A stretch of 64,000 bases of DNA from Accumulibacter sp964420975 (lineage in GTDB: Bacteria > Pseudomonadota > Gammaproteobacteria > Burkholderiales > Rhodocyclaceae). The stretch spans positions 186,001-250,000 of the forward strand of contig CAYQVH010000002.1 of the NCBI GenBank assembly GCA_964420975.1. Reading direction: 5' to 3'. The notes under the pieces are model-generated. The model saw only the letters and a program-made list of their open reading frames with translations. It was not told the origin of the DNA and made no database searches. Below are positions 30,919 to 39,474 of this stretch, one piece after another (position 1 is the first letter of the stretch; each line of letters opens with the position of its first letter). A program made the position numbers and the translations under genes.

Positions 30919-32376
30919 TCAGTTGCTGGCTACTGACTGCAGGCGGAAGACGCCCTGCTGGATGAGGCCAGGGCTTTCGGCCTGGTACTGACCGGCAAAG
31001 TTGGTCGCCGAGCAGGTGCCGATCATTTTTAGCAGGAAGCCCTCGTTCATCCATCCCTGGAGAAAGCATTGTCCGCCCTGATAGCGCCCCTGTAGCGTGC
31101 CCGTGGCATGAAGCGGCGGCAGGACCCGGATCGATGCCGCGACACCTTCGCCACTTCGGCGCAGTTGAAACTGGACCTGGGCCGTTGTGCCCACGGTGAG
31201 ATTGGTCGCCGTTCCACGCATGTTGACCTGAAAGGTTGCCCACGTGTCGGGCGTCGGCGCCGGTGGGATCGGCGCCGGGGCGGGTGGTTGTTTCGCCGCG
31301 GGGCGTTCCGGAGTCGTGACCGCTGGTGCCGGGGTCGCAGCAGGCGCCGGCGGCTCGCGTTCCTTTAATGACTCGCTGCGCAGCGCAGCCAAACGCCGTT
31401 TGGCGACGCCGGCGAACTTGCCGTCGGGATACTGCTTGAGATAGTCCTCGAAATCCGCCGGGTTCTGGCTGGTACGCACCGACTCCCAGAGCGACAGCTG
31501 TACTGCCATCGGGTCGACCCCGGCAGGCTTTGCCGGTGCGGCGGCGGGTGCCGCCGGCGGCGTGACGACGACTGTCGTCGGGCCGAGGAAGTAGTAGTCC
31601 TGAGTGAGCGACGAATGGTCCCACGGGATTTGCTTGCCGTTCGTTTGTTCCTTCACCTGTTGGCGCACGCGCGTCAGCATCTGCCGTACTTCCAGTCCGG
31701 GTGCTGTCAGGTTCTTGAGCAACGCTTCGGTGAATGGACTGTGATCGGTCTTGCCGTCTTCGGCGACGTTTCCGGGTTGCGTCGCAAAGACGATGAGAGA
31801 GCCTTCCCCTGCCGCGATCTGCGCCAGACCACGACCCACCGCCGCGGAACGCGTTCCCATGCTGCGCGCGAGCGAGCGCGAGAACGGGTTGTCGCGACAC
31901 GCGTCGAGAAAGACCAGGCTGACCGGGGTCGAGGTTTCCATCTGCGTCAGCACAAGATCGGCGTCGACGGCGGCAAACGGCAGCGAACGTTCGTTCTCGA
32001 TCTTGGCGTCGGCGGGAATCAGGTAGTTTCGACCGCTGACCTGCAGGCCGTGACCCGCGTAGAAGAAGAGTCCAACTTTCGCTCCCTGCAACTGATCACC
32101 AAAGCGCTTGACGGCCTGTTCGAGCCGGCTCTTGTCGGGGTCGATCGCCATCTCGACCTGAAAACCGAGTTTTTTCAACGACTCGGCCATCGCCCGCGCA
32201 TCCTTCGGCGGATTTGGCAGTGGCGGAGCGTTCTGGTAAGCGCCAATGCCGACGACCAGAGCGACCTGCCCCTTCTTGTTCGCTGCGGCGGTCGGTGTGG
32301 CGGCGCCCACCGCCACACCGGCCAGCAGGCAGACCAAGCACAGTAGCGTTCGCAGGCAATCCCTCGCGGCCGGCAT
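30919..32376 (-). CDS. Exported caspase-fold (C14 family) protein
   Basis: 485 residues. It has an N-terminal signal peptide (LLCLVCLLAGVAVGA), then a complete p20-like caspase domain. The domain starts with VALVVGIGAYQNAPPLPNPPKDA and has the catalytic His in FFYAGHGLQVSG and the Cys in LVFLDACRDNPF. A short tetratricopeptide-like segment, a long Pro/Ala-rich linker and a C-terminal beta-rich domain follow. Such proteins cleave after basic residues (metacaspase/orthocaspase type) in the known cases. The target here is unknown. The signal peptide places it outside the cytoplasm. It precedes creC on the same strand. Confidence 0.88.
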   Translation of the reverse strand: MPAARDCLRTLLCLVCLLAGVAVGAATPTAAANKKGQVALVVGIGAYQNAPPLPNPPKDARAMAESLKKLGFQVEMAIDPDKSRLEQAVKRFGDQLQGAKVGLFFYAGHGLQVSGRNYLIPADAKIENERSLPFAAVDADLVLTQMETSTPVSLVFLDACRDNPFSRSLARSMGTRSAAVGRGLAQIAAGEGSLIVFATQPGNVAEDGKTDHSPFTEALLKNLTAPGLEVRQMLTRVRQQVKEQTNGKQIPWDHSSLTQDYYFLGPTTVVVTPPAAPAAAPAKPAGVDPMAVQLSLWESVRTSQNPADFEDYLKQYPDGKFAGVAKRRLAALRSESLKEREPPAPAATPAPAVTTPERPAAKQPPAPAPIPPAPTPDTWATFQVNMRGTATNLTVGTTAQVQFQLRRSGEGVAASIRVLPPLHATGTLQGRYQGGQCFLQGWMNEGFLLKMIGTCSATNFAGQYQAESPGLIQQGVFRLQSVASN

Positions 32377-32436
32377 CGCTCTCTCCCCCGGATCAATGAT
32401 CAGGGCAGATCATACACCCAGCCTGCACTTGCCCGG

Positions 32437-33201
32437 TCACTGCACCAGAAGGTCGTAGAGCGCTTCAAACTCGCGGCTCAACTTGTGCTTGGGGTCGAGA
32501 TAGATCATCGGCAGCGCCAAATGGTGCGACTCGCGGATGCGGATCGACGCTGACAGAAAAGCGTCCAGAACCGGCAGCCCTTCGCCGCGCAGTTCCTCGA
32601 CCAGCCGCGGTGGCAGGCTGGCGCGTGCCTGGTAGTGGTTGACGACGATGCCTTCGACCCGCAGGCCGCGGTTGTGATCCCCCTGCAACTCGCGCACATT
32701 GTCGAGTAGCGCGTACAGCGCACGACGTGAGAAGTCGTCGCAATCGAAAGGGATGAGACAGGTGTCGGCGGCGATCAACGCCGAGCGTGTGAAAAAATTC
32801 AGCGCTGGAGGGGTATCAACAAAAATTTCGTCGTACGCCGGAAGCTTGTCGAGCGCCTCGCGTAGCTTGTACATCTTGTAGCGCGACTCGAGTTTGCTTT
32901 GCAGTTCTTCGAGTCGAGGGTCGGCCGGCAGGACGTCGAGACCGGGAAAACGCGTGTTGACGACGTAGCTGCTGAGACTCTCCGGAAACAGACGGTAGCC
33001 GAGGACGTCGTCGAAAAAATGGGCCAGCGTCTTCTGCTGCTGGTCGAGCGCACTGCCGAGCAGGTAACGCGAGGCGTTGGCCTGCGCATCAAGATCGATG
33101 AGCAGACATCTCCGTCCGCGTGAGGCGGCAACCGCCGCGAGATTGCAGGCGATCGTCGACTTGCCGACGCCGCCCTTCTGGTTGAAAACGACCCGGCGCA
33201 T
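32437..33201 (-). CDS. ParA/MinD-like ATPase
   Basis: 254-residue ParA family ATPase with the deviant Walker A box FNQKGGVGKSTIACNLAAV at the N-terminus, switch I LLIDLDAQANASRYLLG and Walker B EIFVDTPPAL. No parB or DNA-binding partner is adjacent and there is no N-terminal HTH. It is therefore an orphan, chromosomal ParA-like protein, possibly positioning a cargo other than DNA. Start ATG 33201 is preferred because the upstream 18 codons are not family-like. It lies 60 bases upstream of the caspase gene, on the same strand. Confidence 0.9.
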   Translation of the reverse strand: MRRVVFNQKGGVGKSTIACNLAAVAASRGRRCLLIDLDAQANASRYLLGSALDQQQKTLAHFFDDVLGYRLFPESLSSYVVNTRFPGLDVLPADPRLEELQSKLESRYKMYKLREALDKLPAYDEIFVDTPPALNFFTRSALIAADTCLIPFDCDDFSRRALYALLDNVRELQGDHNRGLRVEGIVVNHYQARASLPPRLVEELRGEGLPVLDAFLSASIRIRESHHLALPMIYLDPKHKLSREFEALYDLLVQ

Positions 33202-33291
33202 TGCGCTCTCCCTGGCGGCAGCATGGATCGCCTGGTCAGTTGGGTGAACTCGCAAGCGGGCGCCGACCAGGCGACTAGCAGCCCCTTACGC

Positions 33292-33996
33292 TCAACACGT
33301 TTCGACCAATAGGCGCGTTAGCCAGGACTCGATGTCCGCGACTTCGTCCATCGGTACCGAATGGTCGCAATCGTAGCTGCGCCATTCGACCGGATAGGCG
33401 TGCGCCGCAAGCCGCTCTGCCGATTGTTGCCCCAGCTTGTACGGAATGACCGCATCGGCGTATCCGTGCGCCATGAAGATCGGCAAATCGTGATTGGCCT
33501 TCTCGGCCTCATCCAGCAGGGTGTCGGCGAGCGGCAGATAGCATGACAGCGCAATGATCCCGGCCAGGCGATGCGGACAGCGCAGCCCGGTGTGTAGCGC
33601 GATGACGCCGCCTTGCGAGAAGCCGGCGAGCACGATCCTGCGATAGGGAATGCCACGCTCGTGCTCGCGCGCGATGAGGGCATCGACGTGCTTCGCCGAC
33701 TGGCGCACGCCCTCGGTCTCCTCGCGACCCGGCGCAAAGTCGGGCGAGACGATGTCGTACCAGGCGCGCATCACATAACCGCCGTTGATCGTCACGGCTC
33801 GCATTGGCGCGTGAGGAAAGACGAAACGGATCGCCGGCAACTGATCGAGATCAAATTCCTCGACGATCGGCTCGAAGTCGTATCCGTCGGCACCCAGACC
33901 GTGCAACCAGATGACCGAAGCTTTTGGCGAATCACCGGTCTCGCGTTCGAGCGCGGGAAGCAGCGTGGGGTCGCTAAAATTCGACGTCGGCACCAT
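33292..33996 (-). CDS. Carboxylesterase/phospholipase family hydrolase
   Basis: 234-residue alpha/beta hydrolase of the EstB/acyl-protein thioesterase group. It has VIWLHGLGADGYDFEPI near the N-terminus, the nucleophile elbow GFSQGG at about residue 115, the Asp in HGYADAVIP and the catalytic His in CDHSVP. It probably hydrolyses short acyl esters or thioesters in the cytoplasm; no signal peptide is present. Start ATG 33996 has a GGAGG ribosome site. Confidence 0.92.
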   Translation of the reverse strand: MVPTSNFSDPTLLPALERETGDSPKASVIWLHGLGADGYDFEPIVEEFDLDQLPAIRFVFPHAPMRAVTINGGYVMRAWYDIVSPDFAPGREETEGVRQSAKHVDALIAREHERGIPYRRIVLAGFSQGGVIALHTGLRCPHRLAGIIALSCYLPLADTLLDEAEKANHDLPIFMAHGYADAVIPYKLGQQSAERLAAHAYPVEWRSYDCDHSVPMDEVADIESWLTRLLVETC

Positions 33997-34096
33997 GGCA
34001 CACCTCCTCACGCGTTACTGTACGAGCAAGCGCCATTTTACCCGTAATGTTGCTTGCCGCCTTGGTGTTCGGCAAACGATGAGCGCTTGCCGGCGC

Positions 34097-35191
34097 TCAC
34101 GACTTTCTGATTTGGGTAATGATCGCTTTCGTGATCGCCGCGGTGCCGTCGTTGCCGCCAAACTCCAAGGGACAGACGTTGGTCAGCGCCTTGTCTACCG
34201 CGTGTTCGAGAACTCGCGCCACGTGCGCAAGACGCGGCTCGCCGTGCTGATCGGCAAGCCAATCGAGCATCAGGCCGGAGGACAGTATCTGGGCCACCGG
34301 ATTCGCCACGTTGCGGCCGGCAATATCGGGCGCACTACCATGGGCGGGCAGAAAAATCGCGTGCTCGTCTCCGATCGCCGCCGACGGCACCAAGCCGAGG
34401 CTGCCGACGATGCCCGCGACCAAGTCTGAAAAGAATCCTCCAAAGACACTCTCGGTGACCAGTACGTCGAACTCCCACGGGGTCTTGACCAGCTGCATCG
34501 CGGTTGCGTCGACGTAGGCGCAGTCGGCGGCGACCGCTGGATAGCGTTCGGCGACCTCCCAAAACACCTTGCGCAAAAAAGCCATCGACGCCAGCGTGTT
34601 GGCCTTGTCGATGCACGTCACCTTGCCCGCGCGCCGCCGGCCCTTGGCGCGTCGTTCGGCTAGGCGAAAAGCAAACTCGGCGATCCGCTCGCTACCCGAC
34701 CGGGAGATCTTCATCGTATCCCAGGCCACCCCGTCCTCGTCGATCTTCCCACGGCCTCGCGAATAGAGCAGGCCTTCACTTTGCTCGCGGACGACGACGA
34801 GGTCGATCTGCCCGGCACGCTTGTCGGCATGCACCCGTGGCAAGCTCGGATAGCTGCGAATCGGGCGCACGCCGGCGTAGAGGTCCATCGCTTCACAGAG
34901 ATCGAGTTGCGTGGCGACCTCGGTCCCGTCGGGATAGCGGACGTGTGGCAGGCCGATCGTGCCGACAAGCACCGCGTCCGCTTTCCGGCACGCCGACAGG
35001 CTCTCCTCCGAGAGCGCCGTACCGGTCTTCACATAATGCGCGGCACCGCCCTCAAGCGGCTGAAAGTCGATGGCGACGTCACTCACCCGATCGAGCAGCG
35101 CCTGCAGAACGTTCAGGCTGGCAGCGACAATCTCGGGTCCGATGCCGTCGCCGGCAAGCACTGCCACCTGGAAGCGAATACCTCGTTTCAT
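34097..35191 (-). CDS. Isocitrate/isopropylmalate dehydrogenase family protein
   Basis: 364-residue beta-decarboxylating dehydrogenase. It has the N-terminal VLAGDGIGPEIV, the substrate helix VVVREQSEGLLYSRG (an S-E-G pattern in place of the isocitrate SLEG type), the helix with conserved Lys VTCIDKANTL, the metal Asp in VTESVFGGFFSDLVAGI and the cofactor loop LPAHGSAPDIAGRNVANP. It acts on a malate-like substrate with NAD(P). Isocitrate, isopropylmalate, homoisocitrate or tartrate are all possible. No leu or lys genes neighbour it. Start ATG 35191 has AAGGA. Confidence 0.9.
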   Translation of the reverse strand: MKRGIRFQVAVLAGDGIGPEIVAASLNVLQALLDRVSDVAIDFQPLEGGAAHYVKTGTALSEESLSACRKADAVLVGTIGLPHVRYPDGTEVATQLDLCEAMDLYAGVRPIRSYPSLPRVHADKRAGQIDLVVVREQSEGLLYSRGRGKIDEDGVAWDTMKISRSGSERIAEFAFRLAERRAKGRRRAGKVTCIDKANTLASMAFLRKVFWEVAERYPAVAADCAYVDATAMQLVKTPWEFDVLVTESVFGGFFSDLVAGIVGSLGLVPSAAIGDEHAIFLPAHGSAPDIAGRNVANPVAQILSSGLMLDWLADQHGEPRLAHVARVLEHAVDKALTNVCPLEFGGNDGTAAITKAIITQIRKS

Positions 35192-35419
35192 CCTTGTTAT
35201 TCCTTTGATTGGCTCGAGCAGGACGACGACGAAGCCCACCCCGGCAAAACCGGCGTATCCACTCGCGACTACCCGGCGTGTTCAAACGCTTGGCGTCCGT
35301 GGCCGCCGCCCGCCCCGGCCGAAGACCCTTACATAATCAAAACTCCAAGCTCGGTCAAGCCTTTTGCCGCGTTCGCTCAAAGCCACGCGATGCCGTCTCG
35401 CCCCAGCCGCCACCGAGGG

Positions 35420-35448
35420 TGTCGGATCGTCCGGCAAATCTGTAGAAT
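35420..35448 (+). promoter_or_regulatory. Candidate promoter of the tRNA-Ile gene
   Basis: A good -10 hexamer TAGAAT at 35443-35448 lies 9 bases before the tRNA 5' end. The -35 element 17 bases upstream (TGTCGG) is weak. The remainder of the 35192-35456 gap shows nothing else I can name. Confidence 0.35.
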
Positions 35449-35456
35449 ATCGCTCC

Positions 35457-35783
35457 GGGCCTGTAGCTCAGTCGGTCAGAGCAGAGGACTCAGGGAGCCG
35501 ATCGGTGTAAACGTGGTAGTAAGATCGGCCTCAAGGGTTGCCTGTGAGCAAGTGCATTCTGGTCACGGGTAGAACTGGTCAAATTCGGTGAACGCTAACT
35601 TCGCAAGAATACGCCAATACCGAGCCAAGTCCTCGCGCGTGATGAGGGGAAAGGTGTAGAGACTAGACGGCCAGCCTGTAACGGGAAGGTATAGTCCAGA
35701 CCACAAACTCGGCCGAGGCGACGAAAGTCGTAGTGGTAAGCATAATCCTTTGGTCCAGGGTTCAAGTCCCTGCGGGCCCACCA
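35457..35783 (+). tRNA. tRNA-Ile(CAU), split by a group I intron
   Basis: The exons at 35457-35490 and 35741-35783 join to a 77-nt tRNA with encoded CCA. The acceptor stem GGGCCTG/CGGGCCC, D arm GCTC/GAGC, anticodon stem GAGGA/TCCTT and T arm AGGG-TTCAAGT-CCCT all pair. The anticodon loop is CTCATAA, so the anticodon is CAU. The sequence is the minor Ile isoacceptor whose C34 is converted to lysidine by TilS, not an initiator or elongator Met tRNA. The 5' exon must end in U33 and the intron in G for group I splicing, which places the junction between U33 and C34. CA is repeated at both junctions, so the DNA alone allows a two-base ambiguity. Confidence 0.93.
35491..35740 (+). ncRNA. Self-splicing group I intron (Azoarcus-like, ORF-less)
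   Basis: The 250-nt sequence has the conserved core of the small bacterial tRNA introns. GGTGTAGAGACTAGACGGC at 35653-35671 carries the P3/P8/P7 strand, and ATAGTCCA at 35691-35698 its P7 partner. TCAAATTCGGTGAA at 35579-35592 covers the P3-P4 region. P2 pairs CCTGTGA (35541-35547) with TCACGGG (35563-35569). A P9 hairpin with a GAAA loop lies at 35719-35730. The internal guide GGTT at 35536-35539, next to P2, can pair with exon GACT, giving the required U-G pair at the splice site. An extra hairpin, CCGATC/GATCGG (35498-35503 with 35523-35528), enlarges P1. No homing endonuclease is encoded. Pairings were checked by eye only. Confidence 0.9.
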
Positions 35784-35792
35784 AGCAACGAA

Positions 35793-35822
35793 GCCCCCTC
35801 CGTTCTCGGTCGGGGCTTTTTT
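35793..35822 (+). terminator. Terminator of the tRNA-Ile gene
   Basis: The stem GCCCC/GGGGC (35793-35797 with 35812-35816) is followed by six T residues. It begins 10 bases after the tRNA CCA. Confidence 0.75.
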
Positions 35823-36277
35823 GCGCCATAACCGCATGTTTTCGCCACAATTTTTTTTCGGGACCTTTGGCTTCACCCTGGCCCGCAGGCCGGCTTTCGG
35901 CCCGAAAGTGGCGCCGATTCCTCTCTTTTCTCCATTCGACCTTCGGGTGGCCAAAGGATGGTGTCTTTGTTTTGATTGGGTTTTTTGGTGGTTAGTTGTG
36001 AAATTGCATTGCCAGCCAAGAGGAAAGCGAACTCGATCTGCGGTTCGTGGGGTAGCGAGGGCTTGGGAAGGCTTCAGCGGGTGTGGGAGGAGGACGGACG
36101 CAACTCTCGAAAATAAAGGACGAGAACGTTACCCCGGCTACGGAGACCAGACGGAGAACGAAAGCGGTCATGCTACAGTTCGACCAGCGCAGCAAATTAC
36201 CACCGCTGCGCTCGATCCACAGCACCGCCATTGTTCCCGCCCGCCACAAGCACCCTGACCCACTTTGAAGGCTGTCG
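35823..36277 (+). other. Intergenic region after the tRNA
   Basis: Locally AT-richer than the surroundings, with T8 at about 35853 and a T/G-rich stretch at 35965-36000. No convincing gene is visible. A minus-strand open frame here runs into the next gene and has no family features. It may carry the promoter of the following gene. Confidence 0.4.
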
Positions 36278-37534
36278 ATGTCTGGTCCGCGAATAACTGC
36301 TATCTTGCTCGCCTCCGTTCTGCTCGGTTTGCCGCTATCAGCCAAGGCGATTTGTAGCCAGAAATTTTGTGACGCAAAGAGCTCCCCGCTTGGCTGCTTC
36401 CGGCCCGTCAAGGGAGATCTCCTGACGTTCATGCGGTCGAATCCGGCCGGAAGCTTGGCTTGCTTCCGGGAGCAGGTCAAACACGGCAGTTCCAAGCCGA
36501 AAAAGCTAATCAAGGAATTGAGCCAGTTCACTGGCGTCATTGGCGGTGACGTCAAACCGGACAACGTGGACATTGTGCCGCTCGCCGACGGCACGTGTGA
36601 TATCGGGCTGATCGATCTCGACGACGGCGGCCAAGGTAGCTTGTTCGGCGACTTCTTTCACGCGCTGACATATAACTCCGTCTGGATCGAGGACAAGGAA
36701 GACAACGGGTGGCGGTGGACGGAGCAGATTTCGTTCGAGAAGGCGATCGAAGCCTATCGCCGTGGGCTCAGTAACCATGGGCTTCCATACGCCCGCTCAC
36801 TGGCCGATATTCTGGGGGGCGAAGGCGGCGTATGCCCAAGTCGGGCAAGCGTCATGAAGCCAAAGAAGAGCGGAGATCTGTGCCTGAAGGCGAAAGAGTG
36901 GACAAAAAACCACGCGCCAAGGGAGGCACGAGCGGAGGCGCGCTTTGCGGCAGACAAGAAATCTTTAGAAGATGTGGTTCGGAACAGAGGGTATGAGGTA
37001 ATCGCGACAGGGATACGAGTCAAATCGCGCGGCGGTAGCATGTGCCTGCCGCGTCTGCTCTTCCTGGTCAAGGAGCCGGACAAGGGGGCGTGCCAAGTCA
37101 TCGAGTTCAAACAGCAGGACAAGCCGGCAGCTAGTATTTTCGGCGGCGTGCAGGTCGATCACGCGGAGCGCATCGAAAGTCTACTCAAGCACTATCGGCC
37201 GCTCGACGCACGAGGCAGTACCATCGGCGTCGTGCGTGTGAACTCGAATGACTATTGGCTAAGAACTGACGACGACCCGCTCTTCGATGGCGGAGAGAAG
37301 CCAAAGAGCAAAGTGGATGCCAAGCGCCACGAGGCCTTCGCGGAACATATGATGCACTGGCTGGGGCGTATGCATCGGAAGGAAAGCCTAGAATACGCGG
37401 CGACCTTTGAGCGTTTTCTACCCGAGATTCACGACGAACTCAAAAGGATGGCGAAAGCGCACGTTGTCGCCTTGAACGAGAAGTTAAAGCAAGCGCCAAA
37501 GGTCGATGATGTGTGCGCATGGAACGCGAAGTGA
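36278..37534 (+). CDS. Exported DUF2252-like kinase-fold protein
   Basis: 418 residues. An N-terminal signal peptide (ITAILLASVLLGLPLSAKA) is followed by a cysteine-bearing start of the mature protein. The segment GGDVKPDNVDIVPLADG plus LIDLDDGGQGSLFGDFFHAL resembles the catalytic and metal loops of aminoglycoside phosphotransferase/DUF2252 proteins (GDxxxxN, then a D-x-DD motif). LLFLVKEPDKGACQVIEFKQ and HEAFAEHMMHWLGRMH fit the C-terminal half of DUF2252. An exported kinase-fold protein without obvious ATP supply is odd, and the substrate is unknown. It stands alone on its strand between the tRNA and the recombinase module. The family call is by motif only. Confidence 0.65.
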   Translation: MSGPRITAILLASVLLGLPLSAKAICSQKFCDAKSSPLGCFRPVKGDLLTFMRSNPAGSLACFREQVKHGSSKPKKLIKELSQFTGVIGGDVKPDNVDIVPLADGTCDIGLIDLDDGGQGSLFGDFFHALTYNSVWIEDKEDNGWRWTEQISFEKAIEAYRRGLSNHGLPYARSLADILGGEGGVCPSRASVMKPKKSGDLCLKAKEWTKNHAPREARAEARFAADKKSLEDVVRNRGYEVIATGIRVKSRGGSMCLPRLLFLVKEPDKGACQVIEFKQQDKPAASIFGGVQVDHAERIESLLKHYRPLDARGSTIGVVRVNSNDYWLRTDDDPLFDGGEKPKSKVDAKRHEAFAEHMMHWLGRMHRKESLEYAATFERFLPEIHDELKRMAKAHVVALNEKLKQAPKVDDVCAWNAK

Positions 37535-37780
37535 TCGAGCGCAGGCTCCCTTGGGCCGACCGTCGACTGGCGCGTAGCGAAGTCGAAGAAGGATAGAAGA
37601 CTCAGCCCGGCGTCAGGGAGCATACAACCGTTATCGAGCTACGCGAACACCCTTGGCTGCCGGGTCGTCGCCCTGTTCCGATGACGTTTCGAGTGCACCC
37701 TGGAGCCGTGCCGCTTGGACAGCATCACGCTCGGAGGCGAGGTGTGCTTGCCGAAATCGTGAACATTTCAGCCACCGGCC
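37535..37780. other. Non-coding gap at the end of the recombinase module
   Basis: About 245 bases between convergent genes. I find no gene, RNA or clear terminator. Confidence 0.4.
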
Positions 37781-38206
37781 CTACTTGTCGAACCTTCCAA
37801 ACGCCTCCCTCTGCGCCCCCCAATCCGGAGGCATCTCGTGGTTCTTCAGCCAGCGCAGCGTCAGGGTCTTCGGCTGCCGGCCGGCGAGAAGTGCCAGGAC
37901 CATCTCCGGCGACAATAGTGTCAGGCGAAGCAGCTCATTGACGGAACTCTGGTTCAAACTCTCTTCGCGCGCAATCTCGACTCCGCTGCTCATCCGACCC
38001 TCGTCGAGCAAGCGCTGCCAGTGGTACGCCCGGGCCAGGGCGTTAAGGATCGGTACGTGATGCTCGGGCGCTTCCGCTTCCGGTGTTTCGGGCGCTGAGA
38101 TCACCACCTTCCGGCCGCCATGTCGCTTGATGTGGATCGGGACCATCGTCGTGAGCGTCGCGCCGCGGCGCTGGATAGCCTCGCCGGTCTGAATGATCCG
38201 CGTCAT
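37781..38206 (-). CDS. HTH-like protein of the recombinase module
   Basis: 141-residue protein starting MTRIIQTGEAIQRRG. The start ATG 38206 is set by a good GAGGAGG ribosome site and an ATGA overlap with the end of the ancestral recombinase frame. The middle part (ALARAYHWQRLLDEGRMSSG, then VEIAREESLNQSSVNELLRL) looks like a ParB/KorB-type helix-turn-helix. It is followed by LLSPEMVLALLAGRQPKTLTL and a C-terminal PPDWGAQREAFG. DUF2924, recombinase and this protein recur together in proteobacterial elements. It may be an accessory or regulatory DNA-binding factor; its role is not established. A disrupted reading frame currently fuses it to the recombinase remnant. Confidence 0.65.
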   Translation of the reverse strand: MTRIIQTGEAIQRRGATLTTMVPIHIKRHGGRKVVISAPETPEAEAPEHHVPILNALARAYHWQRLLDEGRMSSGVEIAREESLNQSSVNELLRLTLLSPEMVLALLAGRQPKTLTLRWLKNHEMPPDWGAQREAFGRFDK

Positions 38207-39474
38207 GCCAAGGCCTCCTCGCATTGTTCGAGTTCGCGCATCTCGGCACCGATCGTGTCGGGAAGCAGTTCCCCGACCGCGTTGGCGTTCGACCGGAAAG
38301 AGTTGCTCCCAAACACTGCCGAGTTGCCGCAGTGCCAACACCACCTCCGGCTCGGTGACTTCAGGGGTTGCCGCGGCGACGCTGTCGCACACCGCCTGGA
38401 CCACTTCCGGCGCTTTCAGCGCGGCATGGATCTGCGCCAGCACCAGTTGCTCGATCGGTTCTGCGGGCAGCCGGCCGGAGCGCGTGGCGTTGGCGCCGAA
38501 GCGCACCTTGCGGATCGGCACATAGTAGCGATACATCTTGCCGTTGGCCTTTTGCGTAAAGGCCGGCTGGAAGCGCTCGCCATCCTGCGTAAAGAACAGA
38601 CCGAGCAGCAATGCCGGGGGCTGGCGACGCTGCCACGTCTCCGAAGCCCGCTGCCGGTTGTTCTCCGCGAGGACGGCGTGGGCCGCGTCCCATAGCGCCT
38701 GATTGATGATGGCCCGGTGCTGGCCGGGATAATGCTTTCCCTTGTGGAGGATCTCGCCGAGATAGATGCGGTTGTGCATCAGCTTGTAGAGCATCGCTTT
38801 GCTGATCGGTCGCCCCGATTTGGTGGTCTGGCCATCGGCGGCGAGTTCACGGACCATGTCGGTCGTCGAGCGGCAACGCACGAAATCCTGGAAGAGACGC
38901 TTCACCAGACGCGCTTCGCTTTCATTGACCACCAGCAGTCGGTTCTGCACGTCGTAGCCCAAGGGTAACGGTCCGCCCATCCACATCCCCTTGGCTTTGC
39001 TGGCGGAGATCTTGTCACGGATACGCTCCCCGGTGACTTCGCGCTCGAACTGCGCAAACGACAGCAGGATGTTGAGCATCAGCCGGCCCATCGACGTGGT
39101 CGTGTTGAACTGCTGCGTCACCGAGACGAACGAGACCTTGTTGCGCTCGAAGACTTCGATCAGCCGGGAGAAGTCAGTCAGGCTCCGCGTCAGGCGGTCG
39201 ATCTTGTAGATCACCACCACATCGATCTTGCCGGCCTCGATGTCGGCCATCATGCGCCGGAGTGCCGGACGTTCCATGTGGCCACCCGAGAAGGCCGGGT
39301 TGTCGTAATCGTCCGCCACCGGGACCAGCCTTCGGCGCGCTGACTGGCGATGTAGGCATGGCCGGCGTCCTGCTGAGCGTCGATCGAGTTGTACTCCTGG
39401 TCGAGCCCCTCGTCGGTGGATCTGCGGGTAGAGACCGCGCAGCGTTGGCGGTGCTTCAAAATCTCGCTCATCAC
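38203..39474 (-). pseudogene. Large serine recombinase, frame-disrupted
   Basis: Site-specific serine recombinase. The N-terminus at 39474 (with the catalytic Ser in STRRSTDEG and DQEYNSIDAQQDAGHAYI) overlaps the DUF2924 stop as ATGA. The resolvase core continues in another frame from 39319 (DVVVIYKIDRLTRSLTDFSR, QFNTTTSMGRLMLNILLSF, the Arg-rich REVTGERIRDK). A one-base loss near 39330, in GGCTGGTCCCGG, separates the frames; intact relatives would read GW(V/I)PVADDYD here. The C-terminus is also damaged. After LFPVERQ near 38290 the frame changes, and the conserved end GELLPDTIGAEMRELE appears in a different frame, consistent with a small deletion. The Recombinase and zinc-ribbon domains lie between. 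It is probably inactive. Confidence 0.85.

Noticed and set aside
35563..35954. Two minus-strand open frames over the tRNA and intron
   Set aside because: They overlap the tRNA 3' exon, intron core and terminator, all of which have stronger structural evidence. The translations resemble nothing.
35992..36594. A 200-codon minus-strand frame upstream of and across the DUF2252-like gene start
   Set aside because: It overlaps the signal peptide and conserved start of the plus-strand gene and has no recognisable domain or ribosome site.
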